From positions 1-64,000 of the forward strand of contig CAWIUF010000023.1 in assembly GCA_963839095.1 (NCBI GenBank): DNA of 64,000 nucleotides. The letters run 5' to 3'. Below, one piece after another: positions 40,007 through 48,704 of the stretch. This DNA comes from Palsa-504 sp963839095. GTDB lineage: Bacteria > Actinomycetota > Actinomycetes > Streptosporangiales > Streptosporangiaceae. Each line of letters starts with the position of its first letter. Position 1 is the stretch's first letter. Under the pieces are notes generated by a model. It saw nothing but the letters and a program-made list of their open reading frames with translations, had not been told where the DNA came from and searched no databases. The translations under genes were made by a program, and so were the position numbers.

Positions 40007-40456
40007 CTATTCGGCCGCCAGGACCTCGAACGCCGGGTGCTTGGGCGCGATGGCGCGGAGCTGCTCGTCGGTGGAATCCGGCCCGGTGCCCTCGAAGAAG
40101 ATGCCGACCTCGGCCTTCCACCGGCGGAGGTAGGCGCGGAGAACCGGTATCTTCTCCTCCTCGGTCAGCTCGCGGCCGCGGAAGCCCTCGGCGCCGCGGC
40201 CGAGCCGGAGCTCGCCGGTGCCCGCCACCCGCAGGTTGCGCACCCACTGGGTCTCGCCCCGGGGCGCGACCAGATACCGGCGGCCCTCGTAGGTGAGCAG
40301 GTTGACCGGCGTGGTGCGCCACTCGCCGCTGGTCCGGCCCTTCACCGCCAGGACCCGCGACCCCATGACGCTCATCCCGCGCTTGGTGAGGAACGCCACC
40401 AGCTGGTTGAAGACGTTGCGCGTGAACCAGCCGGGTGCCCGGTAGTGATCGGCCAT
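40007..40456 (-). CDS. Deazaflavin (F420)-dependent nitroreductase family protein
   Basis: An intact 149-residue split-barrel protein of the DDN-like family. The segments VLAVKGRTSGEWRTTPVNLL, YEGRRYLVAPRGETQWVRNL and the ELTEEEKIPVLRAYLRRW helix are characteristic. These enzymes use F420H2 to reduce quinones and nitro compounds, which fits an actinobacterial host. It precedes no clear partner; the PPOX gene upstream is in the same direction 25 bases away. Confidence 0.87.
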   Translation of the reverse strand: MADHYRAPGWFTRNVFNQLVAFLTKRGMSVMGSRVLAVKGRTSGEWRTTPVNLLTYEGRRYLVAPRGETQWVRNLRVAGTGELRLGRGAEGFRGRELTEEEKIPVLRAYLRRWKAEVGIFFEGTGPDSTDEQLRAIAPKHPAFEVLAAE

Positions 40457-40481
40457 GACGGCCAGCCTAGTGAGTACCGGC

Positions 40482-40895
40482 CTAGCTGGGAATCGTCCAG
40501 GCGCTTTGCGGGGTGATGCGCAGGGCCACGCCGTAGGCGTCGTCATACCACTGCGGGGTCTGGCCCATCTCGGTGATCTGCGCGGCGTACTTGCCCAGGA
40601 ACCCCGGGAACTTTGATGGGATGGGCGCATCGGGCACCCGTTCGGCCCGGCCTGAGATGACCACCACGTCCCCGCCCTCGGGTGACGAGTTGAAGTGCAC
40701 CGCGACCTGGTCGTTGGCCTGGAGGTGACGCAGCTTGGCCCCGTCGTTCAGGCTGTAGACGGTGATGACCGCGCCGTCCCAGACGAACCAGACCGGGCGG
40801 GGCGCCGGCCGCCCGGCCGGGGTCACGGTGGTCAGCCAGGCGATCAGGTCACCGGTCAGGTGACGCTCGATCCGTTCGGTGAGCTCGAATGCCAT
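40482..40895 (-). CDS. PPOX-class F420-dependent oxidoreductase
   Basis: An intact 137-residue FMN/F420-binding split barrel of the PPOX family. Typical blocks: GDLIAWLTTVTPAGRPAPRP, VWFVWDGAVITVYS, LRHLQANDQVAVHFN and GGDVVVISGRAERV. It probably forms a dimer and uses F420, like mycobacterial relatives. Same strand and close to the DDN-like gene at 40007. Confidence 0.87.
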   Translation of the reverse strand: MAFELTERIERHLTGDLIAWLTTVTPAGRPAPRPVWFVWDGAVITVYSLNDGAKLRHLQANDQVAVHFNSSPEGGDVVVISGRAERVPDAPIPSKFPGFLGKYAAQITEMGQTPQWYDDAYGVALRITPQSAWTIPS

Positions 40896-40916
40896 GCCGC
40901 TTATTGTCGCTCGCGG

Positions 40917-41693
40917 TCAGGCGGCCGGGGCGGGCAGCCTGCCGGTTTGCGGGTCACGGCCGGTCAGGCAGTAGAGGCGCCCGGTGGGGTCGGCCATCGT
41001 GGTCCAGTGGCTGGATGCCGACACGATCCGCGCGCCGGACGCGGCGTGCCGGGCGGCCAGGAGCTCGCGGCTGGCGCAGGCGAAGTCGACGTGGCCCGTG
41101 ACCTGGTCGAGCGGGTCCGCGTGGTCACGGCGCTGGAGCAGCAGCCTGATCGGCATGCGGGCGGGGCGGTCCAGGTAGGCGAACTCGGGGCGGGTCCCGG
41201 CCCGCAGGTCCCAGCCGGTCAGGGCGGCCCAGAACGCGCATTCCCGCTCGAAGGCGTCCGGCGGGATGTCCAGGCACAGCTGGTCCGCGCGGCTGGCGCC
41301 CCCGGTATCCAGGCTGGCGGGCCGCGGCACCGTGTTCTCCCCGTGCCAGCGCACCAGGCAGAACGTGAACCCGCCGGGGCTGCCCATGATGACCAGGCCT
41401 TCGCTGGCGTGCCGCACGGTGGCGCCGAGCGCGACCGCGCGGTCCGCCGCCTGGTCCACGGTCCCGGCCGCGGGATCGGCGTGCAGGTCCAGGTGGCAGC
41501 CGCCGCTGCCGTCGGCGGTGCGCTGCACCCGCAGGTAGGCGTCCCCGTCCGGGGGCAGCAGGGTCGCGAACTCCCCCGCCGCGCCGCGGAACGGCGACAG
41601 GTCGCTGCCGGTCACCTCGCGCCAGAACGCCACCCCGGCGTCGAACGCCTCGGCGGGGAAGTCCAGGAACAGGGTGAGCCAGCGGAACAGCAC
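40917..41693 (-). CDS. Two-domain VOC family protein
   Basis: An intact 258-residue protein with two tandem VOC domains, residues 5-120 (FLDFPAEAFDAGVAFWREVTG, then GSPGGFTFCLVRW) and 135-250 (DIPPDAFERECAFWAALTG, then DPTGRLYCLTGRDP). GTG start at 41693 with a GGGGA site. Proteins of this layout are common in actinobacteria; binding partner unknown. It is divergent from the PPOX-type gene at 41789. Confidence 0.86.
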   Translation of the reverse strand: MLFRWLTLFLDFPAEAFDAGVAFWREVTGSDLSPFRGAAGEFATLLPPDGDAYLRVQRTADGSGGCHLDLHADPAAGTVDQAADRAVALGATVRHASEGLVIMGSPGGFTFCLVRWHGENTVPRPASLDTGGASRADQLCLDIPPDAFERECAFWAALTGWDLRAGTRPEFAYLDRPARMPIRLLLQRRDHADPLDQVTGHVDFACASRELLAARHAASGARIVSASSHWTTMADPTGRLYCLTGRDPQTGRLPAPAA

Positions 41694-41788
41694 GTTCCCC
41701 AGGATGCCCTACCGGGACGGGGAAGATCCGCGCGGGTCGTGCGGTTCTGATGCGGCGGGGGAAGCGATGCGAGAGAGGTGGAGGACCC

Positions 41789-42183
41789 GTGGCTGTTGCC
41801 CTCGACGAGGTGACCCGCAAGCTCCTGGACGGCAAGAACTTCGCGTCCGTGGCCACGCTGAACCCGGACGGCGGCCCGCAGGCCTCGTGGTGTGGATCCT
41901 GCGTGACGGCGACACCGTGCTGTTCTCGGCCATCGCGACCCGGCGCAAGGTGCTGAACCTGGCCCGGGACCCGCGGGTCAGCCTGACCGTGTTCGACACC
42001 GCCAACCCGTACCAGTCGGCCGAGATCCGCGGCACCGCCGAGGTGACCGAGGACCCGGGCAAGCGGCTCCCCCGGGAGCTGTCGCAGAAGTACCTCGGCG
42101 AGGACCCGCCGCCGGAGCCCGACGAGGTGGCCCGCGTGATCGTCCGGGTGGTGCCGGAGCGGGTCAACAGCTTCTCGCCCTGA
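41789..42183 (+). CDS. PPOX-class F420-dependent oxidoreductase (one frameshift)
   Basis: A second PPOX protein of about 131 residues. LLDGKNFASVATLNPDGGPQAS is followed, after a missing base near 41893, by VVWILRDGDTVLFSAIATRR and ARDPRVSLTVFDTANPYQSAEIRGTAEV. The ending DEVARVIVRVVPERVNSFSP is typical. GTG start at 41789 after GAGG. Confidence 0.87.
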
Positions 42184-42220
42184 GGTTTCTTGTCCTGAGG
42201 CTTCTTGGCGGGACGGGGCG

Positions 42221-42625
42221 TCAGCCGGGCAGGGGCTCCCCCGGGGTGAACAGCGTCAGCTGCATCCCGTCGGGGGCCTCGAGCCGGGCGTTGCGGTCGC
42301 CCCAGGGGGTCAGGACCGGCGGTGCGACCGGAACGGCGCCCGCCTCGGCGAGCTTGCGGGCGGTGGCCTCGCTGTCCGCGACGCGGAGGGCGAACCGGAC
42401 CGTCCCGGATACGCGGCGCCCGGCCTCGGCCGCGTCCACGGTCTCGGCCTGGGCTTCGTCGAGCAGTTCCAGTACCGCCCGGCCCGCGTCCAGGGCCACC
42501 ACTCGCCCGGAGTCCGAACTCCAGTCGGCCAGCTGCTCCAGCCCCAGGGTGTCGCGGTAGAACGCCAGGGCCTGGTCGAAATCCTGCACGGTGAACGCGA
42601 GGCGCAGTTCTGTCACGTCAGCCAT
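42221..42625 (-). CDS. VOC family (glyoxalase-like) protein
   Basis: An intact 134-residue single VOC domain: ELRLAFTVQDFDQALAFYRD, AGRAVLELLDEAQAE, RFALRVADSEATARKLAEAG and LEAPDGMQLTLFTP. No clear catalytic metal set is kept at the usual places apart from acidic residues. Substrate unknown. Confidence 0.86.
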   Translation of the reverse strand: MADVTELRLAFTVQDFDQALAFYRDTLGLEQLADWSSDSGRVVALDAGRAVLELLDEAQAETVDAAEAGRRVSGTVRFALRVADSEATARKLAEAGAVPVAPPVLTPWGDRNARLEAPDGMQLTLFTPGEPLPG

Positions 42626-42794
42626 GCTCTGACCCTATGGCTCGCAGCACCGTGAAGGTGCCGTCGGGCTGACGATCGAAGTACGCGGTGCTGAAATCGG
42701 CGAGGCGGCCGCAGTCGCATCGCCGCGGGCGAGGGGGCGGGACGTCGCAGTTGCTCGATCCGAGGGCGGCCGGGTTCTGGTCGGGGAGGCGGAT

Positions 42795-44628
42795 TCAGAT
42801 CGGGTAGCGGGTGGGTTCGGTGGTGTAGGTCCGTCCGGAGGGCGTGGTCCACCGGAAGGTCCCGTCGGGGAGCTGGTCCACTTTCCACCGGGGGTGCTGC
42901 TTGAGCCGGTGGTCATGCCGGCACTTCGGGCCGGCGTTACAAAGGCAGGTCCGGCCGCCCGCTTCGTACGGGGTGTTGTGCTCGAAGTCGCAGGTCGCGG
43001 CGGGCCGACGGCAGACCGGGCTGGTACAGGTGGCATGCCGGACCTGGGCCAGGTGCCGGAGCTTGACCCCGGGATCGTGGCCTTTGGCCTGGAACCGGTG
43101 GTCGCAGGTCTCGGTGGTGAGCGGGTGGAGCTCGATGATCAGGTCCGGGCCGTCTCCGGGGGTGCGCAGCCGCCAGGTCCCGTACCCGCCCGGCGGTCCT
43201 TCCCGCCTCTCGGCGGTGAAGCTGAACCCGGCCGGTCCGTCCCTGACCCCGCCGGGCGTCCCTGGTTTCTTCCGTTTCCCGCGTCCCTTGGGTGCGGGCC
43301 GGGCGCATCCGTGCGCTACGGCGTGTCCCTGCTCGTCGGTGACCGTCGCGCACCAGGTCGTCCTGGGGTTCCGGGCCGCCGCGCCGGCGAGGTCCCGGGC
43401 CAGCCAGGGATCGATGGGACCGATCCCGCCCAGCTCTCCGGGCCGGTCCGCCAGCCGGGCCAGCGTCACCAGCGGGACCGTCAGGGTGCCCCGCACCGCG
43501 AACCCGGCTGGGACCACCCCAGCACCAGGACCGCCGGACCCGGACGATCGCGGCCCGGCGGGGTCGCTGCCACCTGGGCCGGCCGCCATCCGGGCCATCT
43601 GTCCCGCCGTTACCGCCGTCCGTGTTGCGGCTGCCTCGCCCGGTGCCACCGGCCGGGAGTCCTTGCCTAGCAGCAGGTCCAGGTACGCACGGGCCCGCAG
43701 TTCGTCCATCGAGCCCTCAAGCCCGGCCTCGCGCAGCTCATGCGCCCACGCGGTAATCCGCTGATCGGCGGCCAGCACCTCGGCGGGCGGCAGCTCCCGG
43801 CCCATCAGCGCCGCGTTCCCGCAGTCCTCGGCCCACCGCTGAACCCGGGCGTCCTTCTGCGCGGCTTCCCGCCGGCTGCGGGCCTTCTCCGGGGCGACGT
43901 CCATCACCGCCCGGGCGATCGCGTGCCGCAGCCCGCCCGGGGTCAGCCGCCCGGCCCGGCCCAGCACCAGCTGCTCCGCCGCCCGGGCCTCGGCCGGGTC
44001 CAGCGGGGCGGTCGCGAACACGATGATCTTCACCCGGGACTCCGCCAGGCGGCCGGCCAGGAACAGCCCCATCGTGCCCGGCAGCTTCACCGCCAGGTCA
44101 TGCGCCCGGCTCCATCAGCTCCTCCGCCGCGCCCCGGTGCTCCGCGAACAGCATCCGCAGCTCATCCACCGCGAACTCATCCCACACCGGCGGCATCCCC
44201 GACCGCTCGTCAGCCGCGCAGTCCGGCTCGGGCCGCCGCCGGATGAACTCCGCCACCGCCGCGTGCTTGCGGGCGCAGGCGTACGCCTCAACCCGGTCCC
44301 AGGCGGAGACCACCCCGTCGAGCTCGTTATCCGAGAGACCGGAATACCGGTTGTCCTCTCCGGCCGCGAGCTCGGCGAAGAACGCCAGCGTCCCGCCGCC
44401 GGGCAGCGCATCGAGCGGGTTCCCCGCCGCGAACCCGGCCGCGCCGCCTGCCCACTCCCCTGGCTCCGGGTCGGGCTCCTCGTCCTCGTCACCGAGGGCG
44501 GGCGGCTCGTCATCGGGCGCGGTGGCATCACACCACGCCTCCCACTCCGCCGCCGACATCCAGTCGGGGGCGGGAAGAGGGTCGCCGGGCTCTGGGGCGG
44601 GATCCGCGTGAGCCGGTCCTGGAGGCAT
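42795..44628 (-). CDS. DUF222/HNH endonuclease family protein (one frameshift)
   Basis: A protein of about 610 residues of the actinobacterial DUF222 plus HNH family (13E12-repeat type in mycobacteria). The N-terminal region is acidic and Pro-rich, then LSDNELDGVVSAWDRVEAYACARKHAAVAEFI marks DUF222. A frame break near 44100 separates the second part, which ends in an HNH nuclease: CDFEHNTPYEAGGRT, CNAGPKCRHDHRLKQHPRW, with paired Cys for a zinc. ATG at 44628 has GAGGGAGGTG upstream. These genes are multicopy and mobile-looking, but no terminal repeats or intron are visible here. Confidence 0.85.
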
Positions 44629-44665
44629 GACACCTCCCTCGTTCGGGAGAATTGATCTATCGAAC

Positions 44666-44690
44666 ATTATAGCGAAAAACAGCCTGTCAA
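44666..44690 (-). promoter_or_regulatory. Candidate promoter of the DUF222/HNH gene
   Basis: On the minus strand a perfect TTGACA (44685-44690) and a perfect TATAAT (44666-44671) stand 13 bases apart, about 40 bases before the gene start, in an AT-rich island. The spacing is too short for an ordinary promoter, so one hexamer may not function as supposed. The rest of the 260-base gap (44629-44888) shows nothing else. Confidence 0.35.
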
Positions 44691-44888
44691 GCAATGAACT
44701 TAGCTACCGGAATGGGCGTGTCGCGACGGACGCGAGCCGGGAAGGCGGGCCAAAGGAGGGACCGCCCAGCCGGGGATCGCGGCCAGGCAATGCTGAGGTT
44801 CGTGGGACTGATGTTCCCGCGGTCGCTGGCGTGTGTTACCGAGCGTGCGGAAACCTCGGACGGGTCCGTCGCTCTGGGTCTTAGGGGG

Positions 44889-45710
44889 TTACGGGCCTAG
44901 GTCCCAGAGGAGGCGGTAGTAGCGGGTGCGGGCGGGGTCGGGGGCAATGCCGTAGGCGTCGAGCAGGGGGGTCTCCCAGCCGGGGCCGTAGTTCCAGGTC
45001 GCGCTCCAGGTGGCGACGGCCAGGTCGGCCCAGCGGTCGGCGACGCCCAGCGCGCCGAGGTCGACGTGGCCGGACCAGCGGCCGTCGTCGGTCAGCAGCG
45101 TGTTGGGGGCGCAGCTGTCGCCGTGGCAGACGACGAGCCGGTCGTCGGGCGGGGGGTCGGCGAGCTGGCTCAGGGCCTGCGGCACGTCCAGGTGCCGGTG
45201 CTCGGGGTGCCACCGGGCCGGGTCGATCAGGCCCTGGGCGGCCCGGCGGCGGGCGTCGGCTAGCTGGTCGCGGGCGGTCCAGGAGAACGGGCAGTCCCGC
45301 ACCGGCAGCGCCTCGTGCAGGGCGCGCAGGCCCTGGCCGATGGCGGTGACCGCGGTCCGCGGGTCGGCCGTCCAGCGATCGGCGACCGCCATCTGCCCCG
45401 GCAGGGCGCGGGTGAGGATCCACGTTCCGGCCGGGTCGGTGCCCTCGCCGAGCAGGTGCGGGACCGGGGTGTAGCGGGCGGCCCAGCGCAGCCGGGCGGC
45501 TTCGGCCGCCAGGTCGAGGCCGCTGCCGGCCGGGGCCCACTTCACGAACCGGCGTCGGCGGCCGGTGCCGAGCGCGAACGTGAGGCCGTCGAGTTCGTTG
45601 ACCCAGACCAGGGTGAGCGGGTCGTCGCCCGCGAGGGCCAGGACGGGCGGCGGCACGCTGGTACCCGGAGGCAGTGGCCCGTTACCGGGAAGCGGCGATC
45701 CGCTCGGCAC
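44889..45710 (-). CDS. Aminoglycoside 3'-phosphotransferase-like kinase
   Basis: An intact 273-residue APH-fold kinase. Catalytic loop VVCHGDSCAPNTLL (HGDxxxxN) and metal-binding HVDLGALGVADRWADLAVA match APH(3') enzymes closely. The N-terminal lobe has FALGTGRRRRFVKW with the ATP-binding Lys. GTG start at 45710. It may modify an aminoglycoside or serve as a housekeeping small-molecule kinase; a resistance phenotype is not established. Confidence 0.75.
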   Translation of the reverse strand: MPSGSPLPGNGPLPPGTSVPPPVLALAGDDPLTLVWVNELDGLTFALGTGRRRRFVKWAPAGSGLDLAAEAARLRWAARYTPVPHLLGEGTDPAGTWILTRALPGQMAVADRWTADPRTAVTAIGQGLRALHEALPVRDCPFSWTARDQLADARRRAAQGLIDPARWHPEHRHLDVPQALSQLADPPPDDRLVVCHGDSCAPNTLLTDDGRWSGHVDLGALGVADRWADLAVATWSATWNYGPGWETPLLDAYGIAPDPARTRYYRLLWDLGP

Positions 45711-45722
45711 TGGACTGGCCGC

Positions 45723-46148
45723 CTAACCAGGGACGGGGGCGTCCAGCTGGAGGCGGCGCTGCTCGATGACCAGGCAGCGGTCCTCGACGTAGAGCAGGCC
45801 GGCGTCCTCGGCGATGGCCCGGGCCTCGGCCGAGGCGATGCCCAGCTGCAGCCACAGCGCGGTGGCGCCCGCCGCGACCGCCTGGCGGGCGATGTCGGGG
45901 GTCTGGCCGGAGGGCCGGAACACGTCGACCAGGCCGACCTGCTCGGGGATTCCGGCCAGGGTCCGGTAGACGGGCTCGCCGAGGAGCTGGTCGGCGTGCG
46001 GGTTGACCGGGATGATCCGCCAGCCGTGCTGCTGCATGTGAGCGGGCACCGAGTGCGCCGCCTTGTACGGGGAACGGCTCGCCCCGACCACGGTGATGGT
46101 GTCGTAGCGGGTCAGGATGTGTTCGACGATGGCGTCGGTGTCGGTCAC
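45723..46148 (-). CDS. CoA-binding domain protein (YccU-like)
   Basis: An intact 141-residue Rossmann-fold CoA-binding protein. TITVVGASRSPYKAAHSVP is the nucleotide loop; WRIIPVNPHADQLLGEPVY, VDVFRPSGQTPDIARQAV and LWLQLGIASAEA are typical, with CLVIEQRRL at the end. GTG start overlaps the upstream aldo/keto reductase stop. No enzymatic role is established for this family. Confidence 0.9.
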   Translation of the reverse strand: MTDTDAIVEHILTRYDTITVVGASRSPYKAAHSVPAHMQQHGWRIIPVNPHADQLLGEPVYRTLAGIPEQVGLVDVFRPSGQTPDIARQAVAAGATALWLQLGIASAEARAIAEDAGLLYVEDRCLVIEQRRLQLDAPVPG

Positions 46149-47146
46149 CTCGTCACCATAACCGTCGGCTGAAGCGAGCCCGGGCCAGCCGGGGTAGGGT
46201 CGGCCGGGCCGGTGACCGGGCGGAACCGGTCCGCGGCGGTGCACAGGGCCTGGTACTCGTCCTCGGTGAGGTCGATGTCGGCGGCCGCGACGTTGCTCTC
46301 GAGCTGCCCGACGCTGGAGGCGCCGGGGATGGCGACCACCCCGGGGCGGCGGATGGCCCAGGCCAGCGCGATCTGGGCCGGGGTGGCGGAATGCGCGTCC
46401 GCCACCTCGCGCAGGGCCGCGATCAGGCCGGCGGCCCGGTCGAGGTTCTCCGGCAGGAACAGCGGGCTGGCGGCCCGGAGGCTGTTGCCCGGGCGGCTGT
46501 CCCGGTGGTACCGGCCGGAGAGCAGCCCCTGGGCGAGCGGGCTGTAGGCGATCACGACGTGGCCGGTCGAGGCGGCGAACGGCAGCAGGTCCCGCTCCGC
46601 GGACCGGTCCACGAGGTTGTAGCGGACCTGGTTGCTCAGCACGCGGCTGCCCAGCGCCTGCTCGGCGGTGCGCCAGCGGTCCAGCGAGTAGTTGCTGACG
46701 CCGACCTCGCTGACCAGCCCGACCCGCTGCAGCGCGCGCATGCCGCGCATGAGCGACCCGTCCCGGACCAGCGGGTTCGGCTGGTGCACCTGGTACAGGT
46801 CGAGGCGGCGGACGCCGAGGCGGTTCGCGCTGGCCACCGCGCGCTGCTCGACGACCGGGGCGACCGGGAGCACCGGGAGGATCTTGGTCGCCAGGAAGAC
46901 CGACTCCCGGTCCTGCGCCAGCCTCTCCCCCAGGGCCGCGCCGAGGATCCGCTCGCTGCGGCCGAAACCGTAGATCTCCGCGGTGTCGAACAAGGTCACG
47001 CCCAGTTCCAGCGCGCGGCGCACGATGGCGTGCGCCTCCTGCCCGGCGTAGTCCCGGCCGTAGCCCCACTCCCGGGAACCGAACTGCCAGGTGCCCAGGC
47101 CGATCCGGGAAACCGGGGTCGCGGTGCCGGCGCTCAGGTAACGCAT
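46145..47146 (-). CDS. Aldo/keto reductase
   Basis: An intact 333-residue aldo/keto reductase. Asp and Tyr are in LFDTAEIYGFGRSER, Lys in FLATKILP and His in LYQVHQPNP; the cofactor loop is VAIPGASSVGQLESNVAAAD. The ATG at 47146 (MRYLSAGTATPVSRIG) is preferred to the in-frame start 72 bases upstream. Its stop overlaps the CoA-binding gene start (GTGA), so the two are translated together. Confidence 0.92.
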   Translation of the reverse strand: MRYLSAGTATPVSRIGLGTWQFGSREWGYGRDYAGQEAHAIVRRALELGVTLFDTAEIYGFGRSERILGAALGERLAQDRESVFLATKILPVLPVAPVVEQRAVASANRLGVRRLDLYQVHQPNPLVRDGSLMRGMRALQRVGLVSEVGVSNYSLDRWRTAEQALGSRVLSNQVRYNLVDRSAERDLLPFAASTGHVVIAYSPLAQGLLSGRYHRDSRPGNSLRAASPLFLPENLDRAAGLIAALREVADAHSATPAQIALAWAIRRPGVVAIPGASSVGQLESNVAAADIDLTEDEYQALCTAADRFRPVTGPADPTPAGPGSLQPTVMVTR

Positions 47147-47168
47147 GAGACCTAGTGTGCGCCCCGCG

Positions 47169-47660
47169 CTACCACCGGAGCCGGGCGATCTGGTCGTAAT
47201 CGGCCGAAGCGTAACCAACCAGCCCCTCGGACAGGGCGAAGATCCATTCCGTCACGCCCAGGGACAGCGCCAGGCGACTGCACCGGGAGCAGAAGTGCGG
47301 CTCGTCCTGCCGGAGCGAGTCGTCCGCCTCCAGCCGGACGTAGATCAGCTTCGAGCCCTGCAGCATCCGCCAGCCGTCGCCCGCGCGTGCCAGCGTGATC
47401 GCCCGCTGCTCGGCGTGCGTCCGGCAGCGGTCATGATCCCCGGTCTCCCCGAACTTGCAGTAGCAGTGATCCTCGCCGGGGAACGGAACTCCGTTCGTCC
47501 CCCAGGCCAGCAGGCTCTCGCCCTTCACCAGCACCGCCGCGTAGCGGGTCTGCGCGTGGGAATCCTTGGCCAGCTCCGCCGCCCGCTGGACCATCTGCTC
47601 CGCTGCGGCGCTGTCCTGGCGATTCAGTGGCCGCCATAGCGGCCCCTGCCCTGATTGCAT
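47169..47660 (-). CDS. Cytidine/deoxycytidylate deaminase-like zinc enzyme
   Basis: A 163-residue protein with the zinc deaminase core: HAEQ (RTHAEQRAITLA) and a Cys pair in EPHFCSRCSRLALSLGV, which replaces the usual PCxxC. An extra pair of Cys (CYCKFGETG) lies before HAE. The fold matches deoxycytidylate deaminase relatives of restricted spread; the substrate is unknown. ATG at 47660 has GGAAAGGTGG upstream. Confidence 0.72.
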   Translation of the reverse strand: MQSGQGPLWRPLNRQDSAAAEQMVQRAAELAKDSHAQTRYAAVLVKGESLLAWGTNGVPFPGEDHCYCKFGETGDHDRCRTHAEQRAITLARAGDGWRMLQGSKLIYVRLEADDSLRQDEPHFCSRCSRLALSLGVTEWIFALSEGLVGYASADYDQIARLRW

Positions 47661-47753
47661 GCCCACCACCTTTCCGCGTGAACGTGTACGACCGTAGGTG
47701 TCCCGACCGGGCCTGGTAAACCCTCGGCGAGTACGGCGTTTCCGGGCGAAGCG

Positions 47754-48167
47754 TCAGGGACGGGCATCGGCAGGCCATTCACCGGGGACTTCGTAGGCCT
47801 CGTCGTCTCCCGGCCAGGGCGGCATGGTCACGCCCACGGCCGTCAGCGGGCCGGCCGCGTCCGCGCGGAACTGGAAGTGGGTGCCGGCCGGAATCGACAG
47901 GCAGGTGCCGGGGCGCAGCGGCACCGTCTGGCGCCGCTCTCCCTGGCGCCGCCACATCTGGCCCTGGCCGGCCAGGATGTACCAGAGTTCTTCGACGGCG
48001 CGGTGGGCCACGGCCCGGGAGACCCGGCCGGGGGCCAGCTCGAAGTGCGCCATCGAGCCGCGGCCGAGCCGCAGCAGCTCCCGCACGTCCGAGCCGTCCG
48101 GCGCGATGGCGTCCGGCACCTCCGGCAGCTGCCTGGTGTCGAAACGCTGGTCGGCCTGTCCGCGCAC
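47754..48167 (-). CDS. Cupin domain protein
   Basis: An intact 137-residue single cupin. The first motif is HRAVEELWYILAGQGQMW (with E and H for metal) and the second PGTCLSIPAGTHFQFRA, both close to consensus. It ends PPWPGDDEAYEVPGEWP. Function unknown. Confidence 0.88.
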   Translation of the reverse strand: MRGQADQRFDTRQLPEVPDAIAPDGSDVRELLRLGRGSMAHFELAPGRVSRAVAHRAVEELWYILAGQGQMWRRQGERRQTVPLRPGTCLSIPAGTHFQFRADAAGPLTAVGVTMPPWPGDDEAYEVPGEWPADARP

Positions 48168-48218
48168 GAACCGACCCTAACGGATCGGGTTCGCGCACGA
48201 CAGACGGCGGGGTCCGGC

Positions 48219-48587
48219 TCAGAAGGCGGCCGGGGTGTTGTGGATCACGATCAGGCTGGCGATCTTGCCGTCTCGGATCGTGAAGTAGTTAGTGAGGATG
48301 AGCTCGTCCGGCAGGTTTGTCTTGTCGTAGGTGCCGTCGTAGCGGGCGCGGACGATGGTAACGCCGTGGTGGTCGATGACCTCGGTGACGTCCATGGTGA
48401 TGCTGTCGCCGGTGATCTCCTTAGCCACCCAGCGGCGGATGGCCTCGGCGCCCCAGAACTCCCGGTGGGCGTCGTTGACTAGAGCGTCGTCGGCGAAGGT
48501 GGCCATGATGGCATCCTCGTCGTGAGCGTTGACGGCGTTGATGTGCCCGGCGATGACGGTCTCGAGGCCGGTGGTGCTGGCGGTCAT
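48219..48587 (-). CDS. SnoaL-like (NTF2-fold) polyketide cyclase-family protein
   Basis: An intact 122-residue NTF2-fold protein. AGHINAVNAHDEDAIMATFA and EFWGAEAIRRWVAKEI are SnoaL-type; GVTIVRARYDGTYD and TNYFTIRDGKIASLIVIHNTP complete the beta sheet. A GGAG site precedes the ATG. It diverges from the merR gene, and a MerR-type dyad lies between, so this is the likely target of that regulator. No polyketide genes are near, so the SnoaL name says only fold. Confidence 0.86.
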   Translation of the reverse strand: MTASTTGLETVIAGHINAVNAHDEDAIMATFADDALVNDAHREFWGAEAIRRWVAKEITGDSITMDVTEVIDHHGVTIVRARYDGTYDKTNLPDELILTNYFTIRDGKIASLIVIHNTPAAF

Positions 48588-48631
48588 GACGTGGCTCCTT
48601 TTCGTTTTCTTCCTGATGACCAGCCTCGGTG

Positions 48632-48653
48632 CTCCGTGCGCGGGAGAGTCAAG
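48632..48653 (-). promoter_or_regulatory. MerR-type operator/promoter in front of the SnoaL-like gene
   Basis: CTCC (48632-48635) and GGAG (48643-48646) form a dyad beside TTGACT on the minus strand (48648-48653), the usual design of MerR-family promoters in which the regulator bends an overlong spacer. A clear -10 is not seen. On the plus strand TTGACT (48668-48673) and GACAAT (48693-48698), 19 bases apart, would give a leaderless merR mRNA starting at its GTG. Confidence 0.5.
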
Positions 48654-48704
48654 GCCGGGTTGCGCGATTGACTGTCCGGTAAGGGGAGGGTTGACAATGG
48701 CCTG

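Noticed and set aside
42795..44628. Homing endonuclease or intron
   Set aside because: The HNH domain is joined to DUF222, a normal stand-alone actinobacterial family; no split host gene is visible.
44889..45710. Acquired aminoglycoside resistance cassette
   Set aside because: Codon use matches the neighbours and no integron, IS or repeat flanks it, so a native kinase is more likely.
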